From the NCBI GenBank assembly GCA_000761475.1, contig JQNW01000003.1, positions 1 to 64,000 of the forward strand: a stretch of DNA of 64,000 bases, given 5' to 3'. Positions 1 through 7,114 of this stretch are shown here, in pieces. Under the pieces are notes generated by a model. That model had not been told where the DNA came from, did not search any database, and saw nothing but the letters and a program-made list of their open reading frames with translations. The position numbers and the translations under genes were made by a program. Origin of the DNA: Chromohalobacter israelensis (GTDB lineage Bacteria; Pseudomonadota; Gammaproteobacteria; Pseudomonadales; Halomonadaceae). Within the stretch, counting starts at the first letter, position 1. Each line of letters begins with the position of its first letter.

Positions 1-23
1 GTCTCAAGCTCCAAGCGCAACAC
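1..23. repeat. IS30 left inverted repeat
   Basis: The reverse complement of this stretch matches 1071-1093 at 19 of 23 positions. The four mismatches are one internal base and a block of three. It may extend left of the window. Confidence 0.8.
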
Positions 24-25
24 TA

Positions 26-1045
26 TTATTGAAGGGTTTGTGGCCCCGCGACTGATTTCTTAAGCACGTCTGCGTAGACCTCTAGTGGCGTGCGCCAATC
101 GAGCGTTTTGCGGGGCCGGGTATTCATCGAATCGGCGATAGCATCGAGCTCTTCCTGGCTGTAGATAGAAAGGTCCGTCCCTTTCGGCAAATACTGACGA
201 AGCAGGCCATTGGTGTTTTCGTTGGAGCCTCGCTGCCAGGGGCTATGCGGATCGGCAAAGTAGATCGCCGTGCCGGTCTTCTGGGTAATCTCGGCATGGT
301 GCGCCATTTCCTTGCCCTGATCGTAGGTCATGGATAATCGCAGCTCACGTGGCACCTCGTTGAGCTTGTCACTGAAGCCGATGGAGGCCGCTGTTGCCGT
401 GGTGCCGTCCATCTTCGCCAGGATCACCAAGCGAGTGGTGCGCTCCACCAGGGTGCCGACGGCTGACTGGTTGCCAGCCCCCATGATCAAGTCACCCTCC
501 CAGTGCCCCGGGATGAGACGATCCTCGATCTCGGGCGGGCGCAGATGGATGCTGACCAGGTCCGGCAATTGGCCACGTCGATCCTTGCCACGACTCCGAG
601 GCCGGCGTTTACCGTTACCCTGACGCAGACAGGCAATGAGTTCTTTCTTGAGCGTGCCGCGTGGCATCACGTAAAGCGCATTGTAGATGGCTTCATGCGA
701 TACCCGACGGCTGGAATTATCGGGAAACATATCCCTCAGTGTGCGGGCTATCTGCTCAGGTGACCAGTACTTGCGGAGCAGATACACCACCAGTTCGAAC
801 AGCTCCCCACCGGGATGCAGCTTGGGCTGGCGACGTGATCGATGACGTGCCAATCGAGCTCGCTGCCCGGCTAGACTGGCGTCGTAGCGCTGATTGGGCC
901 TGATGGCATGCCGAGCCAGTTCCCGGGATACCGTACTGGGCGCTCGACCGATATGTCGGGCAATAGCGCGGATTGAATGGCTTGCCTGCATCAGCATGAT
1001 GGCAGCTCGGTCTTCAGGGGCGAGATGGTGGTAGTAATGTGACAT
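26..1045 (-). CDS. IS30-family transposase
   Basis: This 339-residue DDE transposase moves the flanking IS30-type element. An N-terminal helix-turn-helix (about residues 22-45, SIRAIARHIG followed by PSTVSREL) resembles the end-binding domain of the family. The retroviral-integrase-like core carries the expected acidic triad: D185 in HWEGD, D242 in YDQGKE, and E276 in the RGSNENTNG stretch. Length is usual for IS30 enzymes (about 320-350). The frame is intact with no stop or frameshift, so the element may be active. It lies between the two inverted repeats and on the same strand as the neighbouring IS481 transposase and porin gene. Confidence 0.95.
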   Translation of the reverse strand: MSHYYHHLAPEDRAAIMLMQASHSIRAIARHIGRAPSTVSRELARHAIRPNQRYDASLAGQRARLARHRSRRQPKLHPGGELFELVVYLLRKYWSPEQIARTLRDMFPDNSSRRVSHEAIYNALYVMPRGTLKKELIACLRQGNGKRRPRSRGKDRRGQLPDLVSIHLRPPEIEDRLIPGHWEGDLIMGAGNQSAVGTLVERTTRLVILAKMDGTTATAASIGFSDKLNEVPRELRLSMTYDQGKEMAHHAEITQKTGTAIYFADPHSPWQRGSNENTNGLLRQYLPKGTDLSIYSQEELDAIADSMNTRPRKTLDWRTPLEVYADVLKKSVAGPQTLQ

Positions 1046-1070
1046 GGCAATACGATACCTGATGGCTCAG

Positions 1071-1093
1071 GTGTTGCACTTGGTCATTGAGAC
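1071..1093. repeat. IS30 right inverted repeat
   Basis: This is the inverted partner of 1-23, beginning GTGTTGC and ending TTGAGAC. It lies 26 bp upstream of the transposase start codon. Confidence 0.8.
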
Positions 1094-1381
1094 CGCCCAT
1101 TGAAAGTCATGCCGTTTTTTTATGGAGTCCACATTTTAAACAGTAAGCTAATGTAAGTTAAAGACTATTTTCTGTGAATATGCGTATTTTCCTGAGTGCT
1201 TGATTCAGGTCATGTCGAGAACACGCATTTGATGTATAAGTCGTTGAACGATGGGCTTATTGAATTGAATCGGTTTAATTTTTGAAGTTTCGATTCAATT
1301 GATGATATCGAATGAAGCGGTGCAAAGAGGCAGGTGTCACGCACAAAAAACCCCGCTCCTGGGAGCGGGGCGCTAAATAGA
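1094..1381. other. AT-rich gap between the two insertion sequences
   Basis: This 288-bp stretch is clearly more AT-rich than the rest of the window and holds no convincing gene. The only recognisable element is a minus-strand terminator at 1345-1370. It is probably old intergenic sequence beyond the porin gene into which both elements inserted. Confidence 0.6.
1345..1370 (-). terminator. Rho-independent terminator, originally of the porin gene
   Basis: Read on the minus strand, a 9-bp GC stem (CCCCGCTCC with GGAGCGGGG, 2-nt centre) is followed directly by six T. If the IS481 element and one target copy are removed, this hairpin begins about 36 nt after the porin stop codon. It is therefore best read as the porin terminator, now separated from its gene and downstream of the transposase. 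Confidence 0.85.
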
Positions 1382-1387
1382 ATTAGC
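1382..1387. repeat. IS481 target duplication, left copy
   Basis: The hexamer ATTAGC abuts the left IS end and is repeated exactly at 2464-2469. The complement, GCTAAT, is close to the NCTAGN target reported for IS481. The copy also supplies the stop codon of the transposase. Confidence 0.85.
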
Positions 1388-2372
1388 TGTCGGGTCCCGT
1401 GTGATTGACTACCCGCTTGGTAAATAACTCAGGACGCTTGGTCTGCCATTCCTTCATCATCGCAATCGGTGATTGATGGTGCAGCGCCTTCTGCGGGATG
1501 TGGTGATTGTACAGCCAGGTGTAGCGTTTGAGCGTCTGCTCCAGGTCCTCGCCTGAGGTATAGCGCCGAGTCGCCAGCACATCGCTGATACGGCCGTTGA
1601 AGCGCTCCACCATGCCGTTTGTCTGCGGTCTTCCCGGCTTGATCAGACGGTGCTCGATACCAAGGGCCTGGCACTCTTGGTCAAACGGGTGATTCCCGCT
1701 GGGCTTGCGCTCCCCCGCCCGCGTGAAGCGATCGGTGAATGACTTGCCGTTGTCGGTCAGTACCGTCTGGACCTGGAAGGGAGCCTTCTCCTCCACCCGC
1801 TTCATGAACGCCCGCGCATCCTTCGCGGACTGGCTGCGTCTCACCTCCAGATGGACCCAGCGCGTGGCGCGATCGATGGCGACGTACAGGTAGCGTTTTT
1901 GCTCCTCATCGGGCATCCGGGGCAGGTGCTTGATGTCGATGTGCACGTAGCCCGGCTCATAATCTTTGAAGGGCTTGTGCCGGGGTTTCTCATCGTCGCC
2001 CGCGTCCCGTCTAGACAGCTCTGCCAGTGTCGGCACCTCGCGCCGCTTGAGCATGCGATGCAGACCAGAACGCGACAAGCCAGGATTGAGGAACTCACGC
2101 GCCACGACGAGCAGATCATCCAGGCCGAGGCGCAGGAATTCGCGCGCCGCGATCAGCACCTCTTCCTGTTCGGAAGTGAGCGTGGCCAGCAGGTTGTGAC
2201 GCGTGTGCGGTCGGTCCTGGACATCGTCACGGTACCGCCAGCGCCGGATGGTCGAGACGGCGACGCCGTACTGGCGTGCTAGCTCGCTGTCGCTGATGCT
2301 GGAAGGCGCTGCCTGGATCTCGGCCCGGATCTTCGGAGTGGTGGTCGCCTGTTTATGTAGCTTGATGTCCAT
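1383..2372 (-). CDS. IS481-family transposase
   Basis: This 329-residue integrase-core transposase has an N-terminal helix-turn-helix (about residues 25-48, SDSELARQYG followed by VSTIRRW) and the DDE triad D146 (HIDIKH), D207 (LTDNGKSF) and E256 (NGMVERFNG). The start has a good ribosome site, AAGGAT, just upstream. The reading frame runs through the left terminal repeat and out of the element: the last serine codon uses two target bases, and the TAA stop at 1383-1385 lies wholly in the target duplication. The frame is intact. Porin read-through could contribute to its transcription because both genes point the same way. Confidence 0.95.
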   Translation of the reverse strand: MDIKLHKQATTTPKIRAEIQAAPSSISDSELARQYGVAVSTIRRWRYRDDVQDRPHTRHNLLATLTSEQEEVLIAAREFLRLGLDDLLVVAREFLNPGLSRSGLHRMLKRREVPTLAELSRRDAGDDEKPRHKPFKDYEPGYVHIDIKHLPRMPDEEQKRYLYVAIDRATRWVHLEVRRSQSAKDARAFMKRVEEKAPFQVQTVLTDNGKSFTDRFTRAGERKPSGNHPFDQECQALGIEHRLIKPGRPQTNGMVERFNGRISDVLATRRYTSGEDLEQTLKRYTWLYNHHIPQKALHHQSPIAMMKEWQTKRPELFTKRVVNHTGPDS

Positions 2373-2463
2373 ATCCTTGCTCCCGGATGAACTGGTGAAG
2401 AAGCTCCTTGGCGGCCAGCAAAGGATAACTTCTATAGCTCATCTGATCATCCGGGACCCTACA
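1388..2463 (-). mobile_element. IS481-family insertion sequence
   Basis: This 1,076-bp element starts TGT and ends ACA, with 18-bp terminal inverted repeats (1388-1405 and 2446-2463) matching at 15 of 18 positions and sharing the core GGGTCCCG. It is bounded by a perfect 6-bp duplication, ATTAGC. It contains one transposase gene on the minus strand, in the same direction as the upstream porin gene. It appears complete. Confidence 0.9.
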
Positions 2464-2469
2464 ATTAGC
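2464..2469. repeat. IS481 target duplication, right copy
   Basis: An exact ATTAGC copy adjoins the right IS end, 17 bp beyond the porin stop codon. It pairs with 1382-1387. Confidence 0.85.
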
Positions 2470-2486
2470 TAGTTAAGCGATGACGC

Positions 2487-3803
2487 TTAGAAGTTGAAGC
2501 CGAAGTTGGACTGCACGCTGGTGTGCCAGTCGCCGTCGGTCGGCGAACCGAAGTAGCCGAGGGCGTTCTTGTTGGCAATGACGCTGAACCAGGCGTAGTA
2601 CGGGCCGGCGGTGACCTTCATGCCCAGATCGTTGAGCATCGGATCGTCGACATCGCCAAAACCGCCAGGGTTTGAAGCGGTGCTTGGTGCGTAATCACCC
2701 TTGGGGTTGACATAGCTGAAGTCGTTGTAGAAGTAGAGGTTGTCGATGTCGCCCCAGTCGACGTTCATGCTGTACGCCAGGCTGGCGGAGTACATCTGAC
2801 CTTCGGTGGGGATCAGGTAGTTAAAGCCGAATGCGCCGATTTGCATAGCATTATCAGAGATACTGCTATTCGCCGGATTCTCGGCGTCGTATTCGTAGGC
2901 GGTGGCCTGCAACAGCGTATACCAGTTGCCGTAGCTGCCGTTCAGGCCCACGGCGGCCTGCCAGTTGCTGCCGCTTTCATTGGTTTGATTGTTGTAGAGC
3001 TGACCGCCCTTGGCCGAGAAATTGATCTCGGTGGTGTAGTCGGTGCCCTGACCGAAGGTGTAGGCGACACGGCCGGCGAGCTGGTTCTCGGCGGAGTTGC
3101 CCTGAGCGCTGCTGCCGACCGGGTTGGCGCCATAGTGCTCGTTGCCGTCACCCAGCTGGTCGCTCTTGAAGAAGGCCAGCGAGGTGTCCCAGGCGCCCTG
3201 GGTATGATCCCACTTGATACCGGCGTTCTGGTTGTCGTTGAAGCCGGAGAGATACGGCAGGGTGCCGTACCAGCCGAGGTAGCCGTAATCCATGTTGCCG
3301 AACGGCGTCTGGACCAGACCCACCTTGACGGTATCGTTCTCGCTGGCCTGGTAACCCATCCAACCGCTCTTCAGGAACTGGTAACCGTCATAGAAGCGGT
3401 AATCGAACCCGTAGAGGAAGTTGCCGTGCTCACCGTTGAGGGCGAGGACGAACTTGCCGAAGTCCATGTCGCCGGCAGTGTCCTTGTCGACCTGATCCCA
3501 GTCGTTGTAGGTCGCGTTCAGCTGGAGCGTACCGCTGATCTGCGAGTTCTGGATCGACTCGAGCAGCGAGCGGTTTTCCTCGGCCAGCTCACGGGTCTGC
3601 GCGACGTCCTGGCTGTCGGACGCCGCCGGCGTGGCCTGCTGGGCTTCGAGCTGCTGCTCCATGCGCTCCACCTGGGCGCGCAGAGCATCCAGCTGACGCT
3701 GCATGGCTTGGGTGTCTTGTTGTGCCAATGCCGGTGCGGCGAATGCCAGTGTGCTGGTAACGCCGAATGCGAGGCCAGCTGCCTTGAATGATCGTTGTGT
3801 CAC
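2487..3803 (-). CDS. outer-membrane porin with N-terminal coiled coil
   Basis: This 438-residue outer-membrane channel protein has a signal peptide (residues 1-27, cleaved after ALA). A short heptad-rich coiled coil (about 30-58) follows, then a Gln/Ser-rich linker, then a beta-barrel region rich in alternating aromatic residues that ends in a C-terminal phenylalanine, the usual outer-membrane assembly signal. Coiled coil plus barrel resembles trimeric DcaP-type porins, but the substrate cannot be told. The start is GTG at 3801-3803 with GGAG eight bases upstream. The gene's terminator is now beyond the IS481 insertion, so its mRNA must run through the element or end elsewhere. Confidence 0.85.
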   Translation of the reverse strand: MTQRSFKAAGLAFGVTSTLAFAAPALAQQDTQAMQRQLDALRAQVERMEQQLEAQQATPAASDSQDVAQTRELAEENRSLLESIQNSQISGTLQLNATYNDWDQVDKDTAGDMDFGKFVLALNGEHGNFLYGFDYRFYDGYQFLKSGWMGYQASENDTVKVGLVQTPFGNMDYGYLGWYGTLPYLSGFNDNQNAGIKWDHTQGAWDTSLAFFKSDQLGDGNEHYGANPVGSSAQGNSAENQLAGRVAYTFGQGTDYTTEINFSAKGGQLYNNQTNESGSNWQAAVGLNGSYGNWYTLLQATAYEYDAENPANSSISDNAMQIGAFGFNYLIPTEGQMYSASLAYSMNVDWGDIDNLYFYNDFSYVNPKGDYAPSTASNPGGFGDVDDPMLNDLGMKVTAGPYYAWFSVIANKNALGYFGSPTDGDWHTSVQSNFGFNF

Positions 3804-4270
3804 TTTCTTTTCTCCGTTTCCTGCTTAGGGTCGTGAGTCATAGGAAGGGCGGGTTTGCCCATGCAAACTGACGCCAAGGGAAACAACGAACCGGGATTCG
3901 TGCGAAAGCCCGTACATGGGCGCGCAAGAGCACACTCGCCCCGTGAGCGAGGGCGATTGCCATGCTTGGCGGGCCATGTAGTGGGAGACGGTTCAGAAGT
4001 TCCCTGAATTTTCTTGATTTCTCGTTATGGGGCGCATCATACCGAAACACACCGGATACATAAACCGGTGTTATGAAAATGAGGGGGGTGTCTAATGCAT
4101 ACCGTTATGGGATTCGCTGGCGGGCAGGGCGGCGAGCCCTTCGAGGCCCGGAACGACGGTCCCGGGTGCATGGTGAAGTGGGTGGCGAGCTGCTAAGGTG
4201 CGCACATGTTCAAGTGATCATATTCAGTCTTTTTCATGCCCATTGCGGCAAGGCCAGTCAGGGGAGCGTC
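3804..4270. other. intergenic region holding the porin leader and promoter
   Basis: This 467-bp gap lies between the divergent porin gene and a small secreted-protein gene. It holds a roughly 230-nt porin leader, a candidate porin -10 at 4036-4041 and an inverted repeat at 4049-4071. An open frame runs from 4073 into the next gene, but its first 66 codons have no ribosome site and are rich in Arg and Gly, so I treat them as non-coding. Confidence 0.55.
4036..4071 (-). promoter_or_regulatory. candidate porin promoter with operator-like inverted repeat
   Basis: On the minus strand a good -10 (TATGAT, 4036-4041) is preceded at 17 nt by only a weak -35 (TTTATG-like). The -35 area is covered by an inverted repeat, ACACCGG-N9-CCGGTGT (4049-4071), with perfect 7-bp arms. 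A weak -35 under a symmetric site suggests control by a dimeric regulator. The regulator is unknown. Confidence 0.45.
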
Positions 4271-4573
4271 ATGTCGAAGCGTGGAATCGGAACGTCAGGA
4301 AGCGCGAGCAGCCGCGGTAGCGCAGGCCACCGGTCAGGGCGCCTCGTCCTGGGGGCCTTGGTCCTGATAGGCTGCGCCATGGGAAGCGTCGCCATGGCCG
4401 CTGACACGAGCGTCGATGACGATCCCGTGCAAGACGATCCGGCGTTTCTATGGGTCGCCGATAAAGGCGACACGGCGCCGGCAAGAGCAGGCGACAGCGA
4501 GGCCCCGGGTGACGATCTTCCCTCGGATGAGGATAATGCGGTGCCCGAAAAGGCGGAGGCTGCGGCACCCTGA
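4271..4573 (+). CDS. small acidic secreted protein, function unknown
   Basis: I do not recognise a family. The 100-residue protein has a basic, Gly/Ser-rich N-terminus followed by a hydrophobic stretch (about residues 24-43) ending AMA, a likely signal peptide. The mature part of about 55 residues is strongly acidic (DDD and DED clusters, many Pro and Ala) and looks disordered. The start at 4271 was chosen because GGGGAG lies just upstream; an upstream in-frame extension lacks a ribosome site. It is followed at 62 bp by a lipoprotein gene on the same strand. A periplasmic location is inferred. Confidence 0.6.
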   Translation: MSKRGIGTSGSASSRGSAGHRSGRLVLGALVLIGCAMGSVAMAADTSVDDDPVQDDPAFLWVADKGDTAPARAGDSEAPGDDLPSDEDNAVPEKAEAAAP

Positions 4574-4635
4574 TGGCGCGTTGCCTCGCGAGGGAACGCA
4601 CGATAGCCCCATGGACTGGCAAGAGGAGAGAGACG

Positions 4636-4842
4636 ATGCAATTTTCATGGCGACCGATGCTGCTGGTGGGACTCGTCGGCCTGGGATTGAGCGTGACGGC
4701 ATGCAGCTATACGCCGGCGCGCATCGACCCCGAGCCCGTGGTCGAAGTCGGGGACGGTCATCACGACCATGACCGCGATCGAGATCATGGGCATGGCGGC
4801 GACTTCTGTCCGCCGGGGCAGGCGAAGAAGGGCAACTGCTAA
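4636..4842 (+). CDS. small His/Asp-rich lipoprotein
   Basis: This 68-residue predicted lipoprotein has a hydrophobic leader ending in a lipobox-like VTAC, so it should be lipidated at that Cys and held on a membrane facing the periplasm. The mature part has a run of alternating His and Asp (about residues 43-54, HHDHDRDRDHGHG) that could bind divalent metal, then a C-terminal FCPPGQAKKG motif with two cysteines. That tail motif occurs in other small proteobacterial envelope proteins. The start at 4636 has the purine-rich site AAGAGGAGAG. The function is unknown and metal binding is inference. It sits between two other small envelope genes. Confidence 0.65.
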   Translation: MQFSWRPMLLVGLVGLGLSVTACSYTPARIDPEPVVEVGDGHHDHDRDRDHGHGGDFCPPGQAKKGNC

Positions 4843-4928
4843 GTGTTTAGTCCCGGAGTGTAATGATCCATGGTACGAACCATTGTCCGAGGAGGATCCC
4901 ACTCTCACACGAGCACAAGGAGGTTGTC

Positions 4929-5213
4929 ATGCAACGAGAGGAGAAACCGAACAGCGACGAGACGACCTTCACGCTGGGGCGTGAAGAACTGATCGTGCAT
5001 CGTCGTCATGAACTGGCCAGCACCGTGAACGATCTCATGCTGGGGCTGTGGTTCACGATCGGCAGCGTGTGCTTCTTCTTCCAGGGGGGCGTCAAGGAAG
5101 CGGGCATCTGGCTGTTCGTGATCGGCAGTCTGCAGCTGTTGATCCGGCCGGTGATCCGCCTGCACCGGCAGTTGACCCTCAAGCAATTGCCGTCCAGCAG
5201 TCAGGATTTCTGA
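4929..5213 (+). CDS. YrhK-like small membrane protein
   Basis: This 94-residue protein is predicted to have two closely spaced membrane segments (about residues 39-57 and 60-75) after a charged N-terminus containing an RxELIVHRRHE stretch. Arrangement and size fit the YrhK-like domain family of unknown function. The start at 4929 follows AAGGAGG; an upstream in-frame ATG lacks such a site. It is the last of three small envelope genes on the plus strand and ends 5 bp from the convergent Tus-like gene. I see no obvious terminator between them. Confidence 0.6.
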   Translation: MQREEKPNSDETTFTLGREELIVHRRHELASTVNDLMLGLWFTIGSVCFFFQGGVKEAGIWLFVIGSLQLLIRPVIRLHRQLTLKQLPSSSQDF

Positions 5214-5218
5214 CGCGG

Positions 5219-6079
5219 CTAGCGGTAGCGATAGGCGCGCAAGCTGGGCAGGAACGGCGTGTCCTCGAGCTTGGTATCGGCGCGCTTGGCTCTCGTGCGT
5301 GTCGGAGGCGGTGCATCGGCGGGCACGTTGTGCGGCGGCAGGTGCCCCTCCGGCGAGGGAATGAACAGCGGCAGAGGAACGTTCATGGCGCGCCTCTGGC
5401 GCCCGTCGTCCAGCGCTTCGCGGAAGAACAGGTTGGCGCGCATCACCGGCGTCTGGGTCTGTACCTGGGCGAGGGGCTCGCTGTCGGGAATGCCCGCCAG
5501 GGCGCGTAGCTGAATGCGGATATGAGGGCTGTCGCTGTCCATCTCCAGCAGGCGTCGTTCGGCGTCGCGCACGCTCAGGCGCTTGATGGATCGGCCGCTG
5601 GTGTACCAGGCCAGACGCACCTGGGCGAGCGGTGCATCGGCGACGGGCAGGTGTCGCCAGCATTGCTTGAGATGCAGGCGTGCCAGGCCCTTGCCGCGCA
5701 GATGGTCGTGCAGGGTGGGGTGGCGGAAGGGCAGCACGGCCTTGGCTTCGGCGACCAGGCTCGGGGCGTGCTCGCGAATCTCGGCCAGGGTCGCCGCGAA
5801 TGCCTGCTTGGCCCGGTTGACCTCATCGACATGGGCAAGCAGGGCCGAGTCGGCGGCGACCAGGCCGATGTAGTTGCGTGTCGCGCGGCCGTCCTGGCCG
5901 TCCTGGTACCAGAAATCCAGCAATGCATGGCGCAGCCAGCGTGCCTCGAAGGGCGCCCCGCCCAGCACCCAGCCGTCCGGGGGGTGCCGCTCGGCATGAT
6001 CGATCAGTGTCTCGCAGGTTTCGATCACATGATCGAACTGATGTTCGAGCTGGGCGAGCAATCTGTATTGTCGTTCCAT
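5219..6079 (-). CDS. tus: Tus-like replication-terminus site-binding protein
   Basis: This 286-residue protein resembles E. coli Tus (309 residues), which binds Ter sites and blocks replication forks from one side. By eye, the segment from about residue 86 (VNRAKQAF) to 180 aligns with Tus INKLKTTF onward. It includes LHDHLRG opposite Tus VHRHLPG, so H124 corresponds to Tus H144, the residue that locks the fork-melted cytosine. The following LAWYTSGRSIKRL aligns with FGWANKHIIKNL. A C-terminal block with PVMRANLFF matches Tus PIARVWY, and the last 45 residues are basic and divergent. No strong ribosome site precedes the start. The repeats upstream may be an autoregulatory site. Confidence 0.7.
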   Translation of the reverse strand: MERQYRLLAQLEHQFDHVIETCETLIDHAERHPPDGWVLGGAPFEARWLRHALLDFWYQDGQDGRATRNYIGLVAADSALLAHVDEVNRAKQAFAATLAEIREHAPSLVAEAKAVLPFRHPTLHDHLRGKGLARLHLKQCWRHLPVADAPLAQVRLAWYTSGRSIKRLSVRDAERRLLEMDSDSPHIRIQLRALAGIPDSEPLAQVQTQTPVMRANLFFREALDDGRQRRAMNVPLPLFIPSPEGHLPPHNVPADAPPPTRTRAKRADTKLEDTPFLPSLRAYRYR

Positions 6080-6088
6080 TTCTTATAC

Positions 6089-6124
6089 CGTTATCTTCCG
6101 GTGATGCTCGTTATCATGGCAACG
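6089..6124 (-). promoter_or_regulatory. direct repeats and palindrome upstream of the Tus-like gene
   Basis: CGTTATC occurs at 6089-6095 and again at 6109-6115, exactly 20 bp apart, about two helical turns. The second copy is half of an imperfect palindrome at 6109-6124 (CGTT at one end, AACG at the other, CATG at the centre). The pair lies 10-45 bp upstream of the start codon. E. coli tus is repressed by Tus bound to TerB at its promoter, so an operator here is plausible, but the bases do not match the E. coli Ter consensus. Confidence 0.4.
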
Positions 6125-6210
6125 ACGGGCCGCTCTGACAAGCCATGCCGGTAGACGGACACGCAGCGGCATGAGGCCGTTACGTGTCCGTCACGTCGCA
6201 TGCATGGAGA

Positions 6211-7110
6211 TCAGCGGTCGCGATAACGCTTGGTGAGCTCATCGTAGGCGTCGATGCGGCGGTCGCGCAGGTAGGGCCACACGCGGCGGACCTGCTCGCT
6301 GCGGCTCAGGTCGACGTCGACCAGCAGATGGGCAGGCGCGTCGCCGGCTTGTGCCAGCAGCTCGCCCTGCGGGCCGCACACGAAGCTGCCTCCCCAGAAG
6401 TCGATGCCGGGACTGGCCCCCGAGGGATCGGGCTCGTGTCCCACGCGATTGGCAACCAGCACCGGCAGGCCGTTGGCCACGCCGTGCGAGCGCTGAATCA
6501 GCGTCCAGGCATCCTTCTGGCGCTGTTTTTCCTCCGGCGCGTCGGTGGGCGTCCAGCCGATGGCGGTGGGGTACAGCAACAGATCGGCACCGGCCAGTGC
6601 CATGAGGCGCGCGGCTTCGGGATACCACTGATCCCAGCACACCAGCAGGCCGAGCCGGCCCACGGAGGTGTCGATCGGCTCGAAGCCGGCGTCGGCCTCG
6701 GCATCCCCGGGGGTGAAATAGAATTTCTCGTAAAAGCCGGGATCGTCGGGAATATGCATCTTGCGGTAGTAGCCGACGCGTCCCTGCTGGCGATCGAAGA
6801 CCACCGCCGTGTTGTGGTAGAGCCCCGCCGCGCGCCGCTCGAACAACGACCCGACGAGCACGATGTCGAGCTCGGCGGCGAGGGCGGCCAGGCGCTGCGC
6901 GCTGGGACCGTCGAGCGGCTCGGCCAGGTCGAAGAGGGTATCGTCTTCGGTCTGGCAAAAATAATGCGTGGCATGCAGTTCCTGCAGCAGTACCAGGGTC
7001 GCGCCCTGTGCGGCCAGGGCGCGAATGCCGGCCTCGCTTTCCGCCAGACTGCGTGCCTTGTCGGGCCAGGCCGCTTGTTGAACGAGTCCTACCTTGAGTG
7101 TCGCTGGCAT
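6211..7110 (-). CDS. aguB: N-carbamoylputrescine amidase
   Basis: This 299-residue nitrilase-superfamily enzyme hydrolyses N-carbamoylputrescine to putrescine, CO2 and ammonia, the second step of the agmatine deiminase route. The catalytic triad is visible: E44 (LLQELH), K117 (YYRKMHIPDD) and C158 (VCWDQWYPE). Length and these motif neighbourhoods are typical of AguB rather than general amidases. It follows aguA by only 4 bp on the same strand, so the two form an operon that makes putrescine from agmatine, also useful as a nitrogen source. No arginine decarboxylase gene is in the window. Confidence 0.93.
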   Translation of the reverse strand: MPATLKVGLVQQAAWPDKARSLAESEAGIRALAAQGATLVLLQELHATHYFCQTEDDTLFDLAEPLDGPSAQRLAALAAELDIVLVGSLFERRAAGLYHNTAVVFDRQQGRVGYYRKMHIPDDPGFYEKFYFTPGDAEADAGFEPIDTSVGRLGLLVCWDQWYPEAARLMALAGADLLLYPTAIGWTPTDAPEEKQRQKDAWTLIQRSHGVANGLPVLVANRVGHEPDPSGASPGIDFWGGSFVCGPQGELLAQAGDAPAHLLVDVDLSRSEQVRRVWPYLRDRRIDAYDELTKRYRDR

Positions 7111-7114
7111 GGGA

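Larger units (their letters stand above)
1..1093 (-). mobile_element. IS30-family insertion sequence
   Basis: A single transposase gene is flanked by imperfect 23-bp inverted repeats at 1-23 and 1071-1093, matching at 19 of 23 positions. The outer ends read GTCTCAAG. One gene plus terminal repeats at about 1.09 kb is the normal IS30 layout. The left end coincides with the first base of the window, so a base or two of the repeat and the left copy of any target duplication may lie outside. The element looks intact. Confidence 0.85.

Noticed and set aside
2711-3010. GTTGTA-type sequences inside the porin gene as Ter sites for the Tus-like protein
   Set aside because: They match only the core of the E. 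coli Ter consensus and fall in Asn/Tyr codons, so chance is the better explanation.
3976-4006. GGAACTT on the minus strand in the porin leader as a sigma-E -35
   Set aside because: The box 16 bp later is TACAT, unlike the TCAAT shared by algU and mucD, and a better sigma-70 -10 lies upstream.
4073-4270. N-terminal extension of the small secreted protein gene
   Set aside because: The extra 66 codons lack a ribosome site and would bury the signal peptide; GGGGAG at the internal ATG fits better.
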